NCBI RefSeq assembly: GCF_024753145.1
Contig: NZ_JANUGU010000003.1
Location: 186,001-250,000 of the forward strand
DNA: 64,000 bases
Direction of reading: 5' to 3'
From: Massilia terrae
GTDB lineage: Bacteria; Pseudomonadota; Gammaproteobacteria; Burkholderiales; Burkholderiaceae_D
Of this stretch, positions 51,833-61,292 are shown in pieces; within the stretch, counting starts at the first letter, position 1, and the number at the start of each line of letters is the position of its first letter. The position numbers and the translations under genes were made by a program. A model generated the notes under the pieces. That model made no database searches and was not told the origin of the DNA. It saw only the letters and a program-made list of their open reading frames with translations.

Positions 51833-53467
51833 TTAGCCTGCCTTCTTGATCCGCGGACCCTTGTGGTACTTGCGCAGCACGACCTGGTGCAGTGCGACCA
51901 GGGCCGGCAGCTTGGGGTTGCGCGGGTCGAGCCGGCGCACGCTGTCGACCAGCGGCGGCACCTTGGCCGCCAGCCGCTCGTCCCAGCCGGCGTGCTCGAG
52001 GCAGCGCAGCAGCGCCAGCGCGGCGTTGAACAGCACCGAGGGATTGTTCGGCATCTTCTCGGCCGCTTCCTGCATCATCTCGACCGCGCCGCTGTAGTCG
52101 CCGGCGCGGGCGCGCGCGGCGCCGCTCGAGACCAGGTCGATCACCTGCTGGCGGCTCTCCTGCGCCAGTCGCGCGGCCAGTTCGCCGTGGCCGGCTTCCT
52201 GCAGCACGCCCATGGCCTTGTCCATCGCCGCGTCGTCGCTGGCGTTGCGCATCACTTCCTGCACCACCTCGGCCGCCAGCTCTTCCAGGCCGTTGGCCAG
52301 GCAGCTGTGGGCCAGCTCCAGCTTGAGATCGGACGACAGGCCGGGGGCGTCGCGGCAGGCGTCCGCCGCGGCCTGCAGGGCCTGGCCGAGGCGTTCGGTA
52401 TTGCCGGTGTGCTGGTGCAGGATCATCGACGAAATCGCGCTGCAAGCCTTGGCGTTCTTCTGGTTGCCCATCGAGCGGTCGAGGTCGCGGATCACGGCCG
52501 CGGCCTGCTCGGCGTCGCCCTTGTTGACCAGCGCGCGCACCAGCTTGACGTGGTCCTCGGGGTCGCGGAACTCGGAATACTTGGCCTTGCTGACCACCTG
52601 GCGCAGGGTCTTCTCGGCGGTGTCGGCGTCGCCGGCGGCGAGCGCGGTCTCGCCCAGGGTGCGCAGGCGGCGCACCATGTGCGGCGACACCGCCACCGCA
52701 TCGGCCAGCACCGCCTGCGACTTGTCCAGCTCCCCGAGGGCGGCGTGGGTGCGCGCCAGCCAGTCGTAGGCGTCGACGAAGTTCTTGTTGGTGCCGACCA
52801 GGTTCTGCAGGATGTCGTGCGCCTCGTCGAAGCGCTCGCGCACGAACAGGGTCTTGGCCAGGCCCAGGCGCGCCCACGGGATCGCCTTGGCGTCGGCCAG
52901 CGCGCGGTAGATCGGTTCGGCCTGTTCCGGCTCGGACAGGAACATGTGCAGCTCGGCGCGCAGGCGCAGCGCATCCAGCGCATAGCGCGGGAAGGCCTGC
53001 TCGACCTCGCGCAGGGCCTCGATCGCCTCGCGCTGGTGGCCGGCGTCCATCAGCGCGTGCACGTTCATGAACACCCGGCGCCGCTCCAGCGCGCGCGAGA
53101 TCCGTTCCATCAGGCGGTCGGCGGTGAAGGGCTTGAGGATGTAGTCGGTCGGCGCCAGCTCGGCGGCGCTGACCACCTTGCTGTGGTTGCCCTCGGCGGT
53201 GACCATGAAGAACATGGTCGACAGCGAGATCAGCTTGTGGTGGCGCAGGTCCTCGAGCAGCTGCTGGCCGTCCTGGCCGTCGCCCAGCTCGTATTCGCAG
53301 AACACCATGTCGATCTGCTTGCCGGCCAGCTGCTTGACGGCCTGGTTCGAGCTGCCGACGCCTTGGATATTGGCCAGGCCGCACATCGTCAGCATGTTCT
53401 GGATGCTGGTGCGCATCCCCGCATGAGGCTCGACGATGAGCGCTGTCAGTCCATCCAGATTTTCCAT
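51833..53467 (-). CDS. Degenerate receiver domain fused to TPR repeats
   Basis: A 544-residue protein: an N-terminal CheY-like receiver (residues 1-125) and about ten TPR-like helical repeats. The receiver keeps the conserved Lys (DYILKPF, K112) and Thr (FMVTAEG), but the phosphoacceptor position is Glu (E58 in FCEYELGDG) and the acidic pocket is reduced to E13 (LIVEPHAG). It therefore cannot be phosphorylated in the usual way and may sit in a fixed state. TPRs mediate protein-protein binding. The ATG at 53467 was chosen over an upstream TTG. It is the first gene of the pair with the HDOD protein. Confidence 0.85.
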   Translation of the reverse strand: MENLDGLTALIVEPHAGMRTSIQNMLTMCGLANIQGVGSSNQAVKQLAGKQIDMVFCEYELGDGQDGQQLLEDLRHHKLISLSTMFFMVTAEGNHSKVVSAAELAPTDYILKPFTADRLMERISRALERRRVFMNVHALMDAGHQREAIEALREVEQAFPRYALDALRLRAELHMFLSEPEQAEPIYRALADAKAIPWARLGLAKTLFVRERFDEAHDILQNLVGTNKNFVDAYDWLARTHAALGELDKSQAVLADAVAVSPHMVRRLRTLGETALAAGDADTAEKTLRQVVSKAKYSEFRDPEDHVKLVRALVNKGDAEQAAAVIRDLDRSMGNQKNAKACSAISSMILHQHTGNTERLGQALQAAADACRDAPGLSSDLKLELAHSCLANGLEELAAEVVQEVMRNASDDAAMDKAMGVLQEAGHGELAARLAQESRQQVIDLVSSGAARARAGDYSGAVEMMQEAAEKMPNNPSVLFNAALALLRCLEHAGWDERLAAKVPPLVDSVRRLDPRNPKLPALVALHQVVLRKYHKGPRIKKAG

Positions 53468-53522
53468 ATCAGGGGTTCCGTGTTGTCTCCACCGCCGTGA
53501 AGGGCGCTGCCTGGGCGCCTGA

Positions 53523-53570
53523 TTTATACGCAACAGATATTACGGCGGAGTAAAGTATATTACGGCAGAG
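53523..53570 (-). promoter_or_regulatory. Direct repeats and -10 element upstream of the receiver-TPR gene
   Basis: On the minus strand CTCYGCCGTAATAT occurs twice (53570-53557 and 53550-53537), one mismatch, exactly 20 bases apart, followed by TATAAA (53528-53523) without a recognisable -35. The repeats lie on one face of the helix next to where a -35 would be, as for an activator-dependent promoter. Confidence 0.5.
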
Positions 53571-53648
53571 GAAAACTTTTGATGAGTGCGCCTTCACCCG
53601 GCCGTCATATTTCGCGGCGGAAAAGCGACACTCTTGCCAGAGCGGCAA

Positions 53649-54584
53649 TCAGGACGAGCCGGCGGATGCCCGGCGCAGCGCGGTGCGGCGGCCGTCGACG
53701 CAGTCGCCGTGGCTGGCGCCGGCCAGGATGTTCTGGTAGCGCACTTCGTATTTGCCGGCCGCCAGCTTGTCGATGACGAGGCGCCCGCGCGGCTGGACGT
53801 AGGCGTGGCGCACGTTCGAGCCGCGGTCGAGGTCGTAGATCTTGACGAACACCGGCGAGGGATTGGCGCTGTTGTCGACCACCACCTGCATCTCGTCGCC
53901 CATATTGCCGACCGGGTAGCCCGTCAGGTAGCCGGACTGGACCGGCCACGGGTCGCCGTTCGGCGCGACCAGGCTCTGCAGGTCGGTATCGCAGTCGGGC
54001 GCCCGCGCCGGCACCACCAGCTGGGTCACGGCCAGGGCCTTGATGTCGGGCGCGCTGGCCTGCGGTTCGGCGCCGTAGGGAATGGCCCAGCTGTCGCGGG
54101 CCGGATTGGCGGCGTCGGCGCGCATGGCGGCGTTGGTCTTGGCGCCCCAGGCCAGCGCCGAGGGCAGCAGGTGCGAGGGCGGCGCCAGCAGCAGCGCGCA
54201 GGCGGCGCCGGCCACGAAGCAGACCGCCATGCCCAGCCACCAGCGCGGGTCGCGCAGCATGCGCGCGCGCGGCAGCGGCACCGGCCGCGCTTCCCAGTCG
54301 CGCCCGTGGCGCTCGCGGCCGTCCTCGCCGTGGGTGCTTTCCAGCCAGTCGATTTCCCATTCCTCGGCCGCGATCCACTCGTCGTGCTCCTTGCGGCGCA
54401 CCGGGTCGGACAAGGTGTTGTAGGCGGTATTGACGATGGCCATGATGCGCGCGGCCTTCTCGTCGCCGGGATTCTTGTCGGGATGGTATTTCTGGCTCAG
54501 GGCCTTGTATGCCGCACGAATGACTTCCTGCGGCGCCTGGCGCGCTACCTTCAGGTTGTCATAGTGGGTGTGGATCTTGGCCAT
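53649..54584 (-). CDS. Membrane-anchored J-domain protein
   Basis: A 311-residue protein with an N-terminal J domain (HPD at residues 34-36, KYHPDKNPG), a charged linker, one membrane helix (about 116-134) and a C-terminal extracytoplasmic domain (PVQSGYLTGYPVGNMGDEMQVVVD, VFVKIYDLDRG, GKYEVRYQNILAG). The J domain should stimulate DnaK ATPase on the cytoplasmic side; the outer domain, rich in beta strands, is unassigned. No dnaK or grpE adjoins. Same strand as its neighbours but with gaps of 181 and 87 bases, so probably its own unit. Confidence 0.85.
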   Translation of the reverse strand: MAKIHTHYDNLKVARQAPQEVIRAAYKALSQKYHPDKNPGDEKAARIMAIVNTAYNTLSDPVRRKEHDEWIAAEEWEIDWLESTHGEDGRERHGRDWEARPVPLPRARMLRDPRWWLGMAVCFVAGAACALLLAPPSHLLPSALAWGAKTNAAMRADAANPARDSWAIPYGAEPQASAPDIKALAVTQLVVPARAPDCDTDLQSLVAPNGDPWPVQSGYLTGYPVGNMGDEMQVVVDNSANPSPVFVKIYDLDRGSNVRHAYVQPRGRLVIDKLAAGKYEVRYQNILAGASHGDCVDGRRTALRRASAGSS

Positions 54585-54671
54585 GGTTTTGCGGGCGTGG
54601 GGCGCCCCGTGCGCCCTTCACGTTGAACTTATGATAGCCGATCCTGCTTTTCGCGCAATTAATTATCAAGC

Positions 54672-55820
54672 CTACAATTTGTGGCTGCGGTCGGCGCGCG
54701 CGATCTCATCCGGCAAGGCGACGCCGCGGCCGACCGCCAGCACCTTGAACAGCTCGCCCATTTCGCTGGGCGAGACCAGCTTTTGCACGGCGCGCGCCTG
54801 CGGCAGGTAGCGCAGGGCGTCAAGCGGGTCGGTGCGCGTCAAGAGCTCGCCGATGCCGGCCGACAGCAGGAACTGGGCCTGGCTCATATAGGCCAGCACG
54901 TCGAGCCCGGCGTCCTGGGCCGCCAGCGCCATCGCGGTGAAATCGACGTGGGCCGTCACGTCCTGCAGGCCGGGCAGGAAAAAAGGCTCGGGATGGGCGT
55001 GGTGGCGGTAGTGGCACATCAGGGTGCCGGTGTCGCGCTGCGGGTGGTAGTACTCGTGCGCCGGGAAGCCGTAGTCGATCAGCAGCGCCGCGCCCCTGCC
55101 CTGCCCGAACAGCCTGGCGAGCGAGGCCATGAAGCCGCAGGCCACCGGGTGCACCTCGCTCAGGTAGCCGTCCGGCAGGGCGTCGGCATCCGGCACCTGG
55201 CGCGCGATGTGGTCCACCAGGGCCGCGTCCGGCGCGGCGTCGGTCCAGGCGAAGGCGCCGTCTTCCACGCTGACCATGCGGCGGCGCCAGCCCGGTTCGG
55301 TCTTGACCACCAGCTCGACCGGCATCGCGTCCAGCACCTCGTTGGCCAGCACCACGCCGCTGAAGTCTTCCGGCAGGGTGTCGGACCAGCGCACCATCGG
55401 GAAACCGGCCAGCAATTCCTGCTGGCGCGCGCGCAGCTCGCCGGACAGGTCGATGATGGTGTAAGTGGCAACTTCGACGCCCAGGTCGGCCAGTGCGGTC
55501 AGCACGTCGCGCGCCAGCTTGCCGGTGCCGGCGCCGAATTCGATGAGATGGGGCGCGCTTTGGGCGATAATAGCGGCTGCCACGCGCGCCAGGCTGGCGC
55601 CGAACAGCGGCGTGGTTTCGGGCGCGGTGGTGAAATCTCCTTCCGCGCCGAGCTTGGCCGCGCCGCCGCTGTAGTAGCCGAGGCGCGGCGCGTACAGCAC
55701 CAGCTCCATGAAGCGCGAAAACGGGATGGCGCCGCCGTGGTGCGCGATGTCGGCGGCGATGTGCTGCTGCAGGGCTTGCGACGCGGCCAGCGCGTCCGGA
55801 TCTGGTGCGGGGAGAGACAT
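54672..55820 (-). CDS. MidA/NDUFAF7-like SAM-dependent methyltransferase
   Basis: A 382-residue class I SAM-dependent methyltransferase of the MidA (DUF185, NDUFAF7) group, seen from GDFTTAPETTPLFG, LIEFGAGTGKLARD (SAM motif), GVVLANEVLDAMPVE and LIDYGFPAHEYYHPQR. Human NDUFAF7 methylates an Arg of a complex I subunit; the bacterial substrate is not established. The ATG at 55820 has no ribosome site but a TACAAT element seven bases before it, so transcription may start at the ATG (leaderless). It is divergent from the SDR gene. Confidence 0.88.
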   Translation of the reverse strand: MSLPAPDPDALAASQALQQHIAADIAHHGGAIPFSRFMELVLYAPRLGYYSGGAAKLGAEGDFTTAPETTPLFGASLARVAAAIIAQSAPHLIEFGAGTGKLARDVLTALADLGVEVATYTIIDLSGELRARQQELLAGFPMVRWSDTLPEDFSGVVLANEVLDAMPVELVVKTEPGWRRRMVSVEDGAFAWTDAAPDAALVDHIARQVPDADALPDGYLSEVHPVACGFMASLARLFGQGRGAALLIDYGFPAHEYYHPQRDTGTLMCHYRHHAHPEPFFLPGLQDVTAHVDFTAMALAAQDAGLDVLAYMSQAQFLLSAGIGELLTRTDPLDALRYLPQARAVQKLVSPSEMGELFKVLAVGRGVALPDEIARADRSHKL

Positions 55821-55853
55821 GGCGGCATTGTAGCAGCCGCCGATTGGCGAACT

Positions 55854-55869
55854 ATGCAAGATATTGCAT
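55854..55869. promoter_or_regulatory. 16-base inverted repeat between the methyltransferase and SDR genes
   Basis: ATGCAA-GATA-TTGCAT, centred about 13 bases before the SDR ATG and about 41 bases before the methyltransferase ATG. The half-sites match those at 12581-12601. Possible shared operator for a divergent pair. Confidence 0.4.
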
Positions 55870-55874
55870 ACAAC

Positions 55875-56645
55875 ATGAACAACACAGACAAAGCACAAGT
55901 GGCGCTGGTGACCGGCGGCGGCAAGCGCATCGGGCGCGCGATCGCGCTCGGGCTGGCGCGCGCTGGCTGGGACGTGGCGGTGCATTACCGCGCCTCGGAA
56001 GCGGAAGCGCTGGACACGGTCGAGGCGATCCACGCGCTGGGCCGGCGCGCCTGCGCGCTCAAGGCCGACCTCGCCGTCGAAGCCGAAGTGCGCGCCCTGC
56101 CCGCGCGCGCGGCGGCGGCGCTGGGCCATGTGGCCTGCGTGGTCAACAATGCCTCGCTGTTCGAATACGACAGCGCGACCACCTTCTCCCCGCAGCTGCT
56201 GGCGTCCCATATGCAGGCCAACCTGGCCGCGCCGCTGCTGCTGGCCCAGGCCCTGCATGCCGCGACGCCGGCCGGCCGCCAGGCCGTGGTCATCAACCTG
56301 CTCGACCAGAAGCTGTACAATCTCAACCCCGATTTCCTGTCGTACACCTTGTCCAAGGCCGCCTTGCACACCGCGACCACGATGCTGGCCCAGGCGCTCG
56401 CGCCGGCGGTGCGCGTGGTCGGCGTGGCGCCCGGCATCACGCTGGTGTCGGGCGAGCAGACCGCAGAAGGCTTCGCCAAGGCGCACCAGCTGACCCCGCT
56501 GCAACGCTCGTCGACGCCGGACGACATCGCCGATGCCGTCGTGTACGCCGCCACCGCGCGCGCCCTGACCGGCACCACCCTGCTGGTCGATGGCGGCCAG
56601 CACCTGATGCCGCTGGCGCGCGACGTGATGTTCCTGACTAACTAA
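55875..56645 (+). CDS. Pteridine-reductase-like short-chain dehydrogenase (FolM-like)
   Basis: A 256-residue SDR. Cofactor motif TGGGKRIG (residues 13-20), NNAS loop and catalytic D144, Y157, K161. The usual SDR Ser is replaced by Asp with the same Asp-Tyr (13) and Tyr-Lys (4) spacing as pteridine reductase PTR1 of trypanosomatids, and TGGGKRIG resembles the FolM/PTR1 cofactor loop. With folB next to it, a role in reducing dihydropteridines (dihydromonapterin or dihydrofolate) is likely (inference). The ATG at 55875 gives MNNTDKAQVALVTGG; an ATG seven codons earlier overlaps the palindrome. Sixteen bases separate it from folB. Confidence 0.82.
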   Translation: MNNTDKAQVALVTGGGKRIGRAIALGLARAGWDVAVHYRASEAEALDTVEAIHALGRRACALKADLAVEAEVRALPARAAAALGHVACVVNNASLFEYDSATTFSPQLLASHMQANLAAPLLLAQALHAATPAGRQAVVINLLDQKLYNLNPDFLSYTLSKAALHTATTMLAQALAPAVRVVGVAPGITLVSGEQTAEGFAKAHQLTPLQRSSTPDDIADAVVYAATARALTGTTLLVDGGQHLMPLARDVMFLTN

Positions 56646-56661
56646 TCAAACCGATACCACT

Positions 56662-57060
56662 ATGATGTCCGCCCTGTACCACCCGAGCCTGCTCGACTGC
56701 CGCCGGCTGTTCCTGCGCAACTACGAAGTCATGATCAACATCGGCGTGCACGACTTCGAAAAGAAGGGCGAGCAGCGGGTGCTGATCAATGTTGACCTGT
56801 ACATTCCGCTGGCGCAATCGACGCCCAAGGCCGACCAGCTGTCGGAAGTGGTGGACTACGACTTCATGCGCGAGACCATCGCGCGCCGCATGGCCGAGGG
56901 CCACGTGCATCTGCAGGAAACCCTGTGCGACGACGTCGCCCGCTCGATGCTGTCGCACCCGCTGGTGCGCGCGGTGCGGGTGTCGACCATGAAGCCGGAC
57001 GTCTATCCCGACTGCGAAGGCGTGGGCGTGGAAGTGTTCCAGATCAAGGACGCAGCATGA
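56662..57060 (+). CDS. folB: Dihydroneopterin aldolase (FolB/FolX family)
   Basis: A 132-residue dihydroneopterin aldolase-fold protein: [40 protein letters not shown] and the C-terminal substrate-loop residues ([18 protein letters not shown]). FolB cleaves 7,8-dihydroneopterin to 6-hydroxymethyl-dihydropterin in folate synthesis; FolX epimerises the triphosphate. Sequence alone does not separate the two activities. The start Met is doubled (MM). It shares the folate theme with the SDR gene upstream and overlaps ttcA by four bases. Confidence 0.8.
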   Translation: MMSALYHPSLLDCRRLFLRNYEVMINIGVHDFEKKGEQRVLINVDLYIPLAQSTPKADQLSEVVDYDFMRETIARRMAEGHVHLQETLCDDVARSMLSHPLVRAVRVSTMKPDVYPDCEGVGVEVFQIKDAA

Positions 57061-57974
57061 GCGCGGCGGCCATCTCCGAGGCGCCGAGCGCGAAGCAGCT
57101 CGACAAGATCGCGCACGAGAACAACAAGCTGCACAAGCGCCTTTGCCGCCAGGTGGGCCAGGCCATCGGCGACTTCAACATGATCGAGGACGGCGACAAG
57201 GTGATGGTCTGCCTGTCCGGCGGCAAGGACAGCTACGCCCTGCTCGACATCCTGATGACGCTGCGCGAGCGCGCGCCGATCCATTTCGACATCGTCGCCG
57301 TCAACCTCGACCAGAAGCAGCCCGGCTTCCCGGCCGAGATCCTGCCGGCCTACCTGGAAAAGCTCGGCATTCCCTTCCACATCGAGAACCAGGACACCTA
57401 CAGCATCGTCAAGCGCCTGATCCCGGAAGGCAAGACCACCTGCTCGCTGTGCTCGCGCCTGCGCCGCGGCATCCTGTACCGCGTGGCCGATGAGCTCGGT
57501 TGCAACAAGATCGCGCTGGGCCACCACCGCGACGACATCCTCGAAACCTTCTTCCTGAACATGTTCTTCGGCGGGAAGCTGAAGGGCATGCCGGCCAAGC
57601 TGGTGTCGGATGATGGCAAGCACATCGTGATCCGGCCGATGGCCTATGTGAAGGAAGCGGACACCGAGCGCTACGCCGAGGTCAAGCAGTTCCCGATCAT
57701 CCCGTGCGACCTGTGCGGCTCGCAGGAAAACCTGCAGCGCAAGCAGATCAAGAACCTGATGCGCGAGTGGGAGAAGAAGCATCCGGGGCGGGTGGAGAAC
57801 ATCTTCTCCTCGCTGTCGACGGTGGTGCCGTCGCACCTGATGGACCGCTCGCTGTTCGGCTTCACGGGCCTGCAGGCGACCGGCGTGGCCGATCCGGCGG
57901 GCGATATCGCCTTCGACGAGGAGCCGTGCTCGACGCCGGAGACAAATACCATTTCGCTGCAGCGCTTGAGTTAA
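57057..57974 (+). CDS. ttcA: tRNA 2-thiocytidine(32) synthetase TtcA
   Basis: A 305-residue TtcA: PP-loop SGGKDS (residues 54-59), the [4Fe-4S]-binding Cys pair in [12 protein letters not shown] and the third ligand Cys in [11 protein letters not shown]. It installs sulfur at C32 of some tRNAs using ATP and a sulfur donor, possibly IscS. Its ATG overlaps the folB stop (ATGA), a coupling that also occurs in other Burkholderiales. The C-terminal tail (about 30 residues) is divergent. Confidence 0.95.
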   Translation: MSAAAISEAPSAKQLDKIAHENNKLHKRLCRQVGQAIGDFNMIEDGDKVMVCLSGGKDSYALLDILMTLRERAPIHFDIVAVNLDQKQPGFPAEILPAYLEKLGIPFHIENQDTYSIVKRLIPEGKTTCSLCSRLRRGILYRVADELGCNKIALGHHRDDILETFFLNMFFGGKLKGMPAKLVSDDGKHIVIRPMAYVKEADTERYAEVKQFPIIPCDLCGSQENLQRKQIKNLMREWEKKHPGRVENIFSSLSTVVPSHLMDRSLFGFTGLQATGVADPAGDIAFDEEPCSTPETNTISLQRLS

Positions 57975-57980
57975 CCATGA

Positions 57981-58086
57981 CCGTCGTTCCCGCGGAAGCG
58001 GGAACCCCATTTTCGACGCGCACCGCGGCAATCTGACGAAGTGGCCGGCACACGAAATGGGATTCCCGCCTGCGCGGGAATGACGG
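57981..58086. repeat. REP doublet, GTTCCCGC family
   Basis: ccgtcgttcccgcggaagcg at 57981-58000 with its own hairpin, and gattcccgcctgcgcgggaa near 58060-58080 followed by tgacgg, in opposite orientation. It sits between the ttcA stop and the terminator at 58131. Confidence 0.8.
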
Positions 58087-58130
58087 TTTACAGCTAACAC
58101 TTAACGCAAGCAACGCTGCCCCCCCAAAAA

Positions 58131-58160
58131 AAAGACCAGGCACGCAGCCTGGTCTTTTTG
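58131..58160. terminator. Bidirectional terminator between ttcA and the TonB receptor gene
   Basis: aaagaccaggc / gcctggtcttt stem around a five-base loop, A run on the left and T run on the right. It ends leftward transcripts of the receptor gene (stop at 58177, 17 bases away) and rightward transcripts of ttcA. Confidence 0.95.
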
Positions 58161-58176
58161 CTTTTACCCTTCGAAC

Positions 58177-60966
58177 TTAGAAGGTGTAAGCGCCGGTCAC
58201 GCCGATGGTGCGGAACTGCGGCGACCAGCCGTCACGCCAGGTGATCGGACCACCCTCTTTCAGGATGTTGTTGATGTACAGGCTCAGGCTGACGTGCTTG
58301 ATGCCACGGTAGGCCAGGTTGTAGTCCAGGGTGTGGCGCGGCTTGACGCGGTCGCAGGTCGCAAACCATTCCGCCGCGACTTTCTGCGTGGTGCAGTAGG
58401 TCGGCGACGAGATGCTGTTGGTGCTGTAACCGCTCAGGTAGTTCAGGGTCATGCCGTTGTCCCAGTCGCCCTTCTTCCACGAGCCACGGATCTTCACGCG
58501 CAGCTTCGAACCGAAGTCGTAGGTGCCCGACTGGTCGGCGGTGTAGGCGCCGTCCGCCTGGCTGAAGGTCTGGTATTTCAGCGTGTAGTTGCCTTCCAGG
58601 CGCAGGCGCAGGTCGCCCCACTCTTTCAGGTTGAAGCGGGTCGAAGCGTCGAAGTCGAAGCCCGAGACCTTGGTCTTGTTGCTGTTGACGTAAGGGTTGT
58701 ACACCAGGCCCAGCTTGCCGACGCCGCCGTAGTTGACGGTGTTGTTCGGCACGTATTTCTTGACCAGGGCCAGGAACTCGTTGTCGACCGCGCTGTTGTC
58801 CGTACGGATCAGCTGGCCAGCCGGCAGCGAGGCTTCGCCTTTCAGGATGTCGGTCACCGAACGGGTGCCGATTTCGTCCTTGCGCTCGATGCGGTAGTAG
58901 TCGAGCGCGAACGTGGTGTTCTTGATCGGCTCGAACACGGCGCCCAGGGTCAGCGAGGTCGAGGTTTCCGGCTTCAGGCCCGGGTTCGACGCGACGAAGC
59001 TCGGCAGCGAGCTGGAGCAGTCGGCGTTGCGGTAGCCGTTGGCCAGCGCCTTGTCGCTGGCGGTGACGCCCGGCGCGTTCTGCACCAGGTTGTTCAGCGT
59101 GGTGGCGATCGGGCAGCGACGCAGGTCGTTGACGCCGTTGGCCACCGAGCTGCGGCCCAGGCCGTTACCGGATTCGACGATGTTCGGCGCGCGGAAGCCG
59201 CCCGCCGCGGTAGCGCGCAACAGCAGGCTGTCGAGCACGTTGTAGCGCAGGCCCAGCTTCGGCGACAGGTGGGCTTTCGCGTTGTCGCTCTTGTCGGCGC
59301 GCAGCGCGACGCTCGCTTCCAGCTTCTTCACCACCGGGATGGTCGCTTCCGAGAACAGCGCGTAATGGCTGACGGTGTCGTTCACCTGCAGGCCGAAGAT
59401 GCCGACCAGGTCGCCACGCAGCACGTTGTCCGAGCTCTTCATGTCGTAGTGTTCGCGGCGGATGTCGGTACCGAACGCGACGTTCAGCGGACCGGCCGGC
59501 AGCTTGGCCACTTCACCGGAAATGGTGCCGTCGATGAAAGCGATGCGCGCATTGCCGATGGTGGTACGGACCGGGAACATGGTGTTCAGCAGGGCCGGAT
59601 CGTTGGTCTGGTTGAACTTGTAGGTGCCGTTGGTGATCGCGTCGCTATAGCCCTTCATGCTGGTGGCGCGAGTGGCCTTGACGGCCTTCGAGTCCATGAA
59701 GCCGGCGGCCGATTTCCAGTCCCAGTCGCCGAGCTGGCCGGTCAGGGCCAGCATCACGCGCGACTGGCTCGAGTTCGTGCTGTTGAAGTTGAACCCGTTA
59801 CCGGTGTCCATCAGGCGCGCACGCAGTTCGACCGGGGTCGAGTACGGGTTGTACGGATGGCCCACCGGGAGTTTCGGGTAGAAGAACGGTCCGACCATCT
59901 TGCCGTCGAACACGTTGTACCAGGTGCTGCTGGACGTGGTGGACGGCGTGGTCATCGGCGCCACGATGTAATCGTTGATGGCGCCGGCGGCAGTGATTTC
60001 GAAGTTGGCGTCGATCGACTGGCCGATGCGGAAGTGGGTGTTGCTGACCGCTGCCCAACGCTTGTTGTTGGTGGTGATGCCGGCATACGGGTACTGGTCG
60101 AATTTGCACTGCTTGTCGGCCGGGTCGATGTTGGCTGCCGGGCAGCCCGGCGCGGCGACGATGTTGGTGCTGCTCAGGAAGTAGTTACCGGTCGGCGAGT
60201 AGGCGCTCAGCGCGTCGTAGGTCGAACGGCCCGGGGTCAGGCGGTGCCAGTCCGGGTAGAGGCTGGCCAGGTCGCCCTGGCTGTAGCCGTCGCGCTTGTA
60301 GCCTTCGATGCTCAGGTAGGTGTTGAAGCCGTCGCGGTCGACGTCACCGTAGCCGAACAGGCCCGAGGCGTTGCGGTTGCGGTAGTCGCTGAAGCCGTCG
60401 GCCGTGTTGTAATTGGCCTTCAGGCGCGCGCCGACGAATTCCTTGCGCAGGATGATGTTGACCACGCCGGCAACCGCGTCCGAACCGTAGATTGCCGAGG
60501 CGCCGTCCTTCAGGATCTCGATGCGCTCGATGGCGTCCGAAGCGATGGCGTCGAGGTTGGTGAAGTTCTCTTGCGCGCCGTCGGACAGGCCGTACTGGGC
60601 GATGCGGCGGCCGTTGACCAGCACCAGGGTCGAGACCTTGCCGAGCTGGCGCATGTCGACGCCGGACGAACCGGTCGCGAAGCTGCCCGAGCTGGCGGTG
60701 GCCGAGTTGATGCCGGTGTAGGTCGCAACCGAGGTACGCAGGATTTCCAGCGCGGTGGTGGCGCCGGTGCGGTCGATGTCGTCACGGGTCATCACTTGCA
60801 CCGAGCCGGCGGCTTCGATGTCGGTACGCTTGATGCTCGAACCGGTGATTTCGACGCGCTGGATCTTGGCATCCGGGTCGATCTGGAGTTGGGCCACCGC
60901 GGCATTCGAGAATGCCAGGCTCAGTGCCGCGGCGAGCGCGGTCTTGTTCAATTTATTGTATTGCAA
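58177..60966 (-). CDS. TonB-dependent outer-membrane receptor
   Basis: A 929-residue TonB-dependent receptor: signal peptide ([26 protein letters not shown]), TonB box region and plug ([61 protein letters not shown]), then a 22-strand-type barrel ending in Phe (GVTGAYTF). It takes up a substrate too large for porins; candidates include siderophores, cobalamin or saccharides, none indicated by the neighbours. GGGAGAG lies 10 bases before the ATG. A palindrome lies 36-54 bases upstream (61002-61020). It ends on a bidirectional terminator. Confidence 0.95.
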   Translation of the reverse strand: MQYNKLNKTALAAALSLAFSNAAVAQLQIDPDAKIQRVEITGSSIKRTDIEAAGSVQVMTRDDIDRTGATTALEILRTSVATYTGINSATASSGSFATGSSGVDMRQLGKVSTLVLVNGRRIAQYGLSDGAQENFTNLDAIASDAIERIEILKDGASAIYGSDAVAGVVNIILRKEFVGARLKANYNTADGFSDYRNRNASGLFGYGDVDRDGFNTYLSIEGYKRDGYSQGDLASLYPDWHRLTPGRSTYDALSAYSPTGNYFLSSTNIVAAPGCPAANIDPADKQCKFDQYPYAGITTNNKRWAAVSNTHFRIGQSIDANFEITAAGAINDYIVAPMTTPSTTSSSTWYNVFDGKMVGPFFYPKLPVGHPYNPYSTPVELRARLMDTGNGFNFNSTNSSQSRVMLALTGQLGDWDWKSAAGFMDSKAVKATRATSMKGYSDAITNGTYKFNQTNDPALLNTMFPVRTTIGNARIAFIDGTISGEVAKLPAGPLNVAFGTDIRREHYDMKSSDNVLRGDLVGIFGLQVNDTVSHYALFSEATIPVVKKLEASVALRADKSDNAKAHLSPKLGLRYNVLDSLLLRATAAGGFRAPNIVESGNGLGRSSVANGVNDLRRCPIATTLNNLVQNAPGVTASDKALANGYRNADCSSSLPSFVASNPGLKPETSTSLTLGAVFEPIKNTTFALDYYRIERKDEIGTRSVTDILKGEASLPAGQLIRTDNSAVDNEFLALVKKYVPNNTVNYGGVGKLGLVYNPYVNSNKTKVSGFDFDASTRFNLKEWGDLRLRLEGNYTLKYQTFSQADGAYTADQSGTYDFGSKLRVKIRGSWKKGDWDNGMTLNYLSGYSTNSISSPTYCTTQKVAAEWFATCDRVKPRHTLDYNLAYRGIKHVSLSLYINNILKEGGPITWRDGWSPQFRTIGVTGAYTF

Positions 60967-61292
60967 GGTTCTCTCTCCCTTTGCTTGGAATTATTGACTA
61001 CGTAAATTGATCAACTTTACGGAAATTTACGCCCGTACATACTAATTGATATCTGCCAAGATTTAAGTAGTTTTTAATGATTGTTTTCTATTAACCACAA
61101 ATCTTTGGAAAACTGATTCTTAGGGGAAAATGGGCTTGCCTTTTGTAAAAAACTACTGTAGCTGCGCGGCAGCCACTCTAGGGGCCGCCCGATTTCTGCG
61201 GCAGGCACGGCTGGGAAAACGATTTCGCCAGCCACGCTCAAGGAAAAGGCGCATACTCCAAATCGCCGATGCATAAGTGCGAGGTGCTCCCC
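60967..61292. other. Divergent intergenic region upstream of the TonB receptor
   Basis: 326 bases with no gene and an A/T content well above that of the flanking coding regions. It must hold the promoters of the leftward receptor gene and the rightward cytochrome b gene. Apart from the palindrome at 61002-61020 no convincing signal was found. Confidence 0.5.
61002..61020. promoter_or_regulatory. Near-perfect 19-base palindrome before the TonB receptor gene
   Basis: GTAAATTGATCAACTTTAC with inner perfect TTGATCAA; a related half (GGAAATTTAC) follows. It lies in the expected promoter zone of the receptor gene, so a repressor operator is plausible. Confidence 0.4.

Noticed and set aside
53468-53533. 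TTG start for the receiver-TPR protein
   Set aside because: It would add 22 residues before the conserved receiver start and overlap the probable -10 element; no ribosome site is present.
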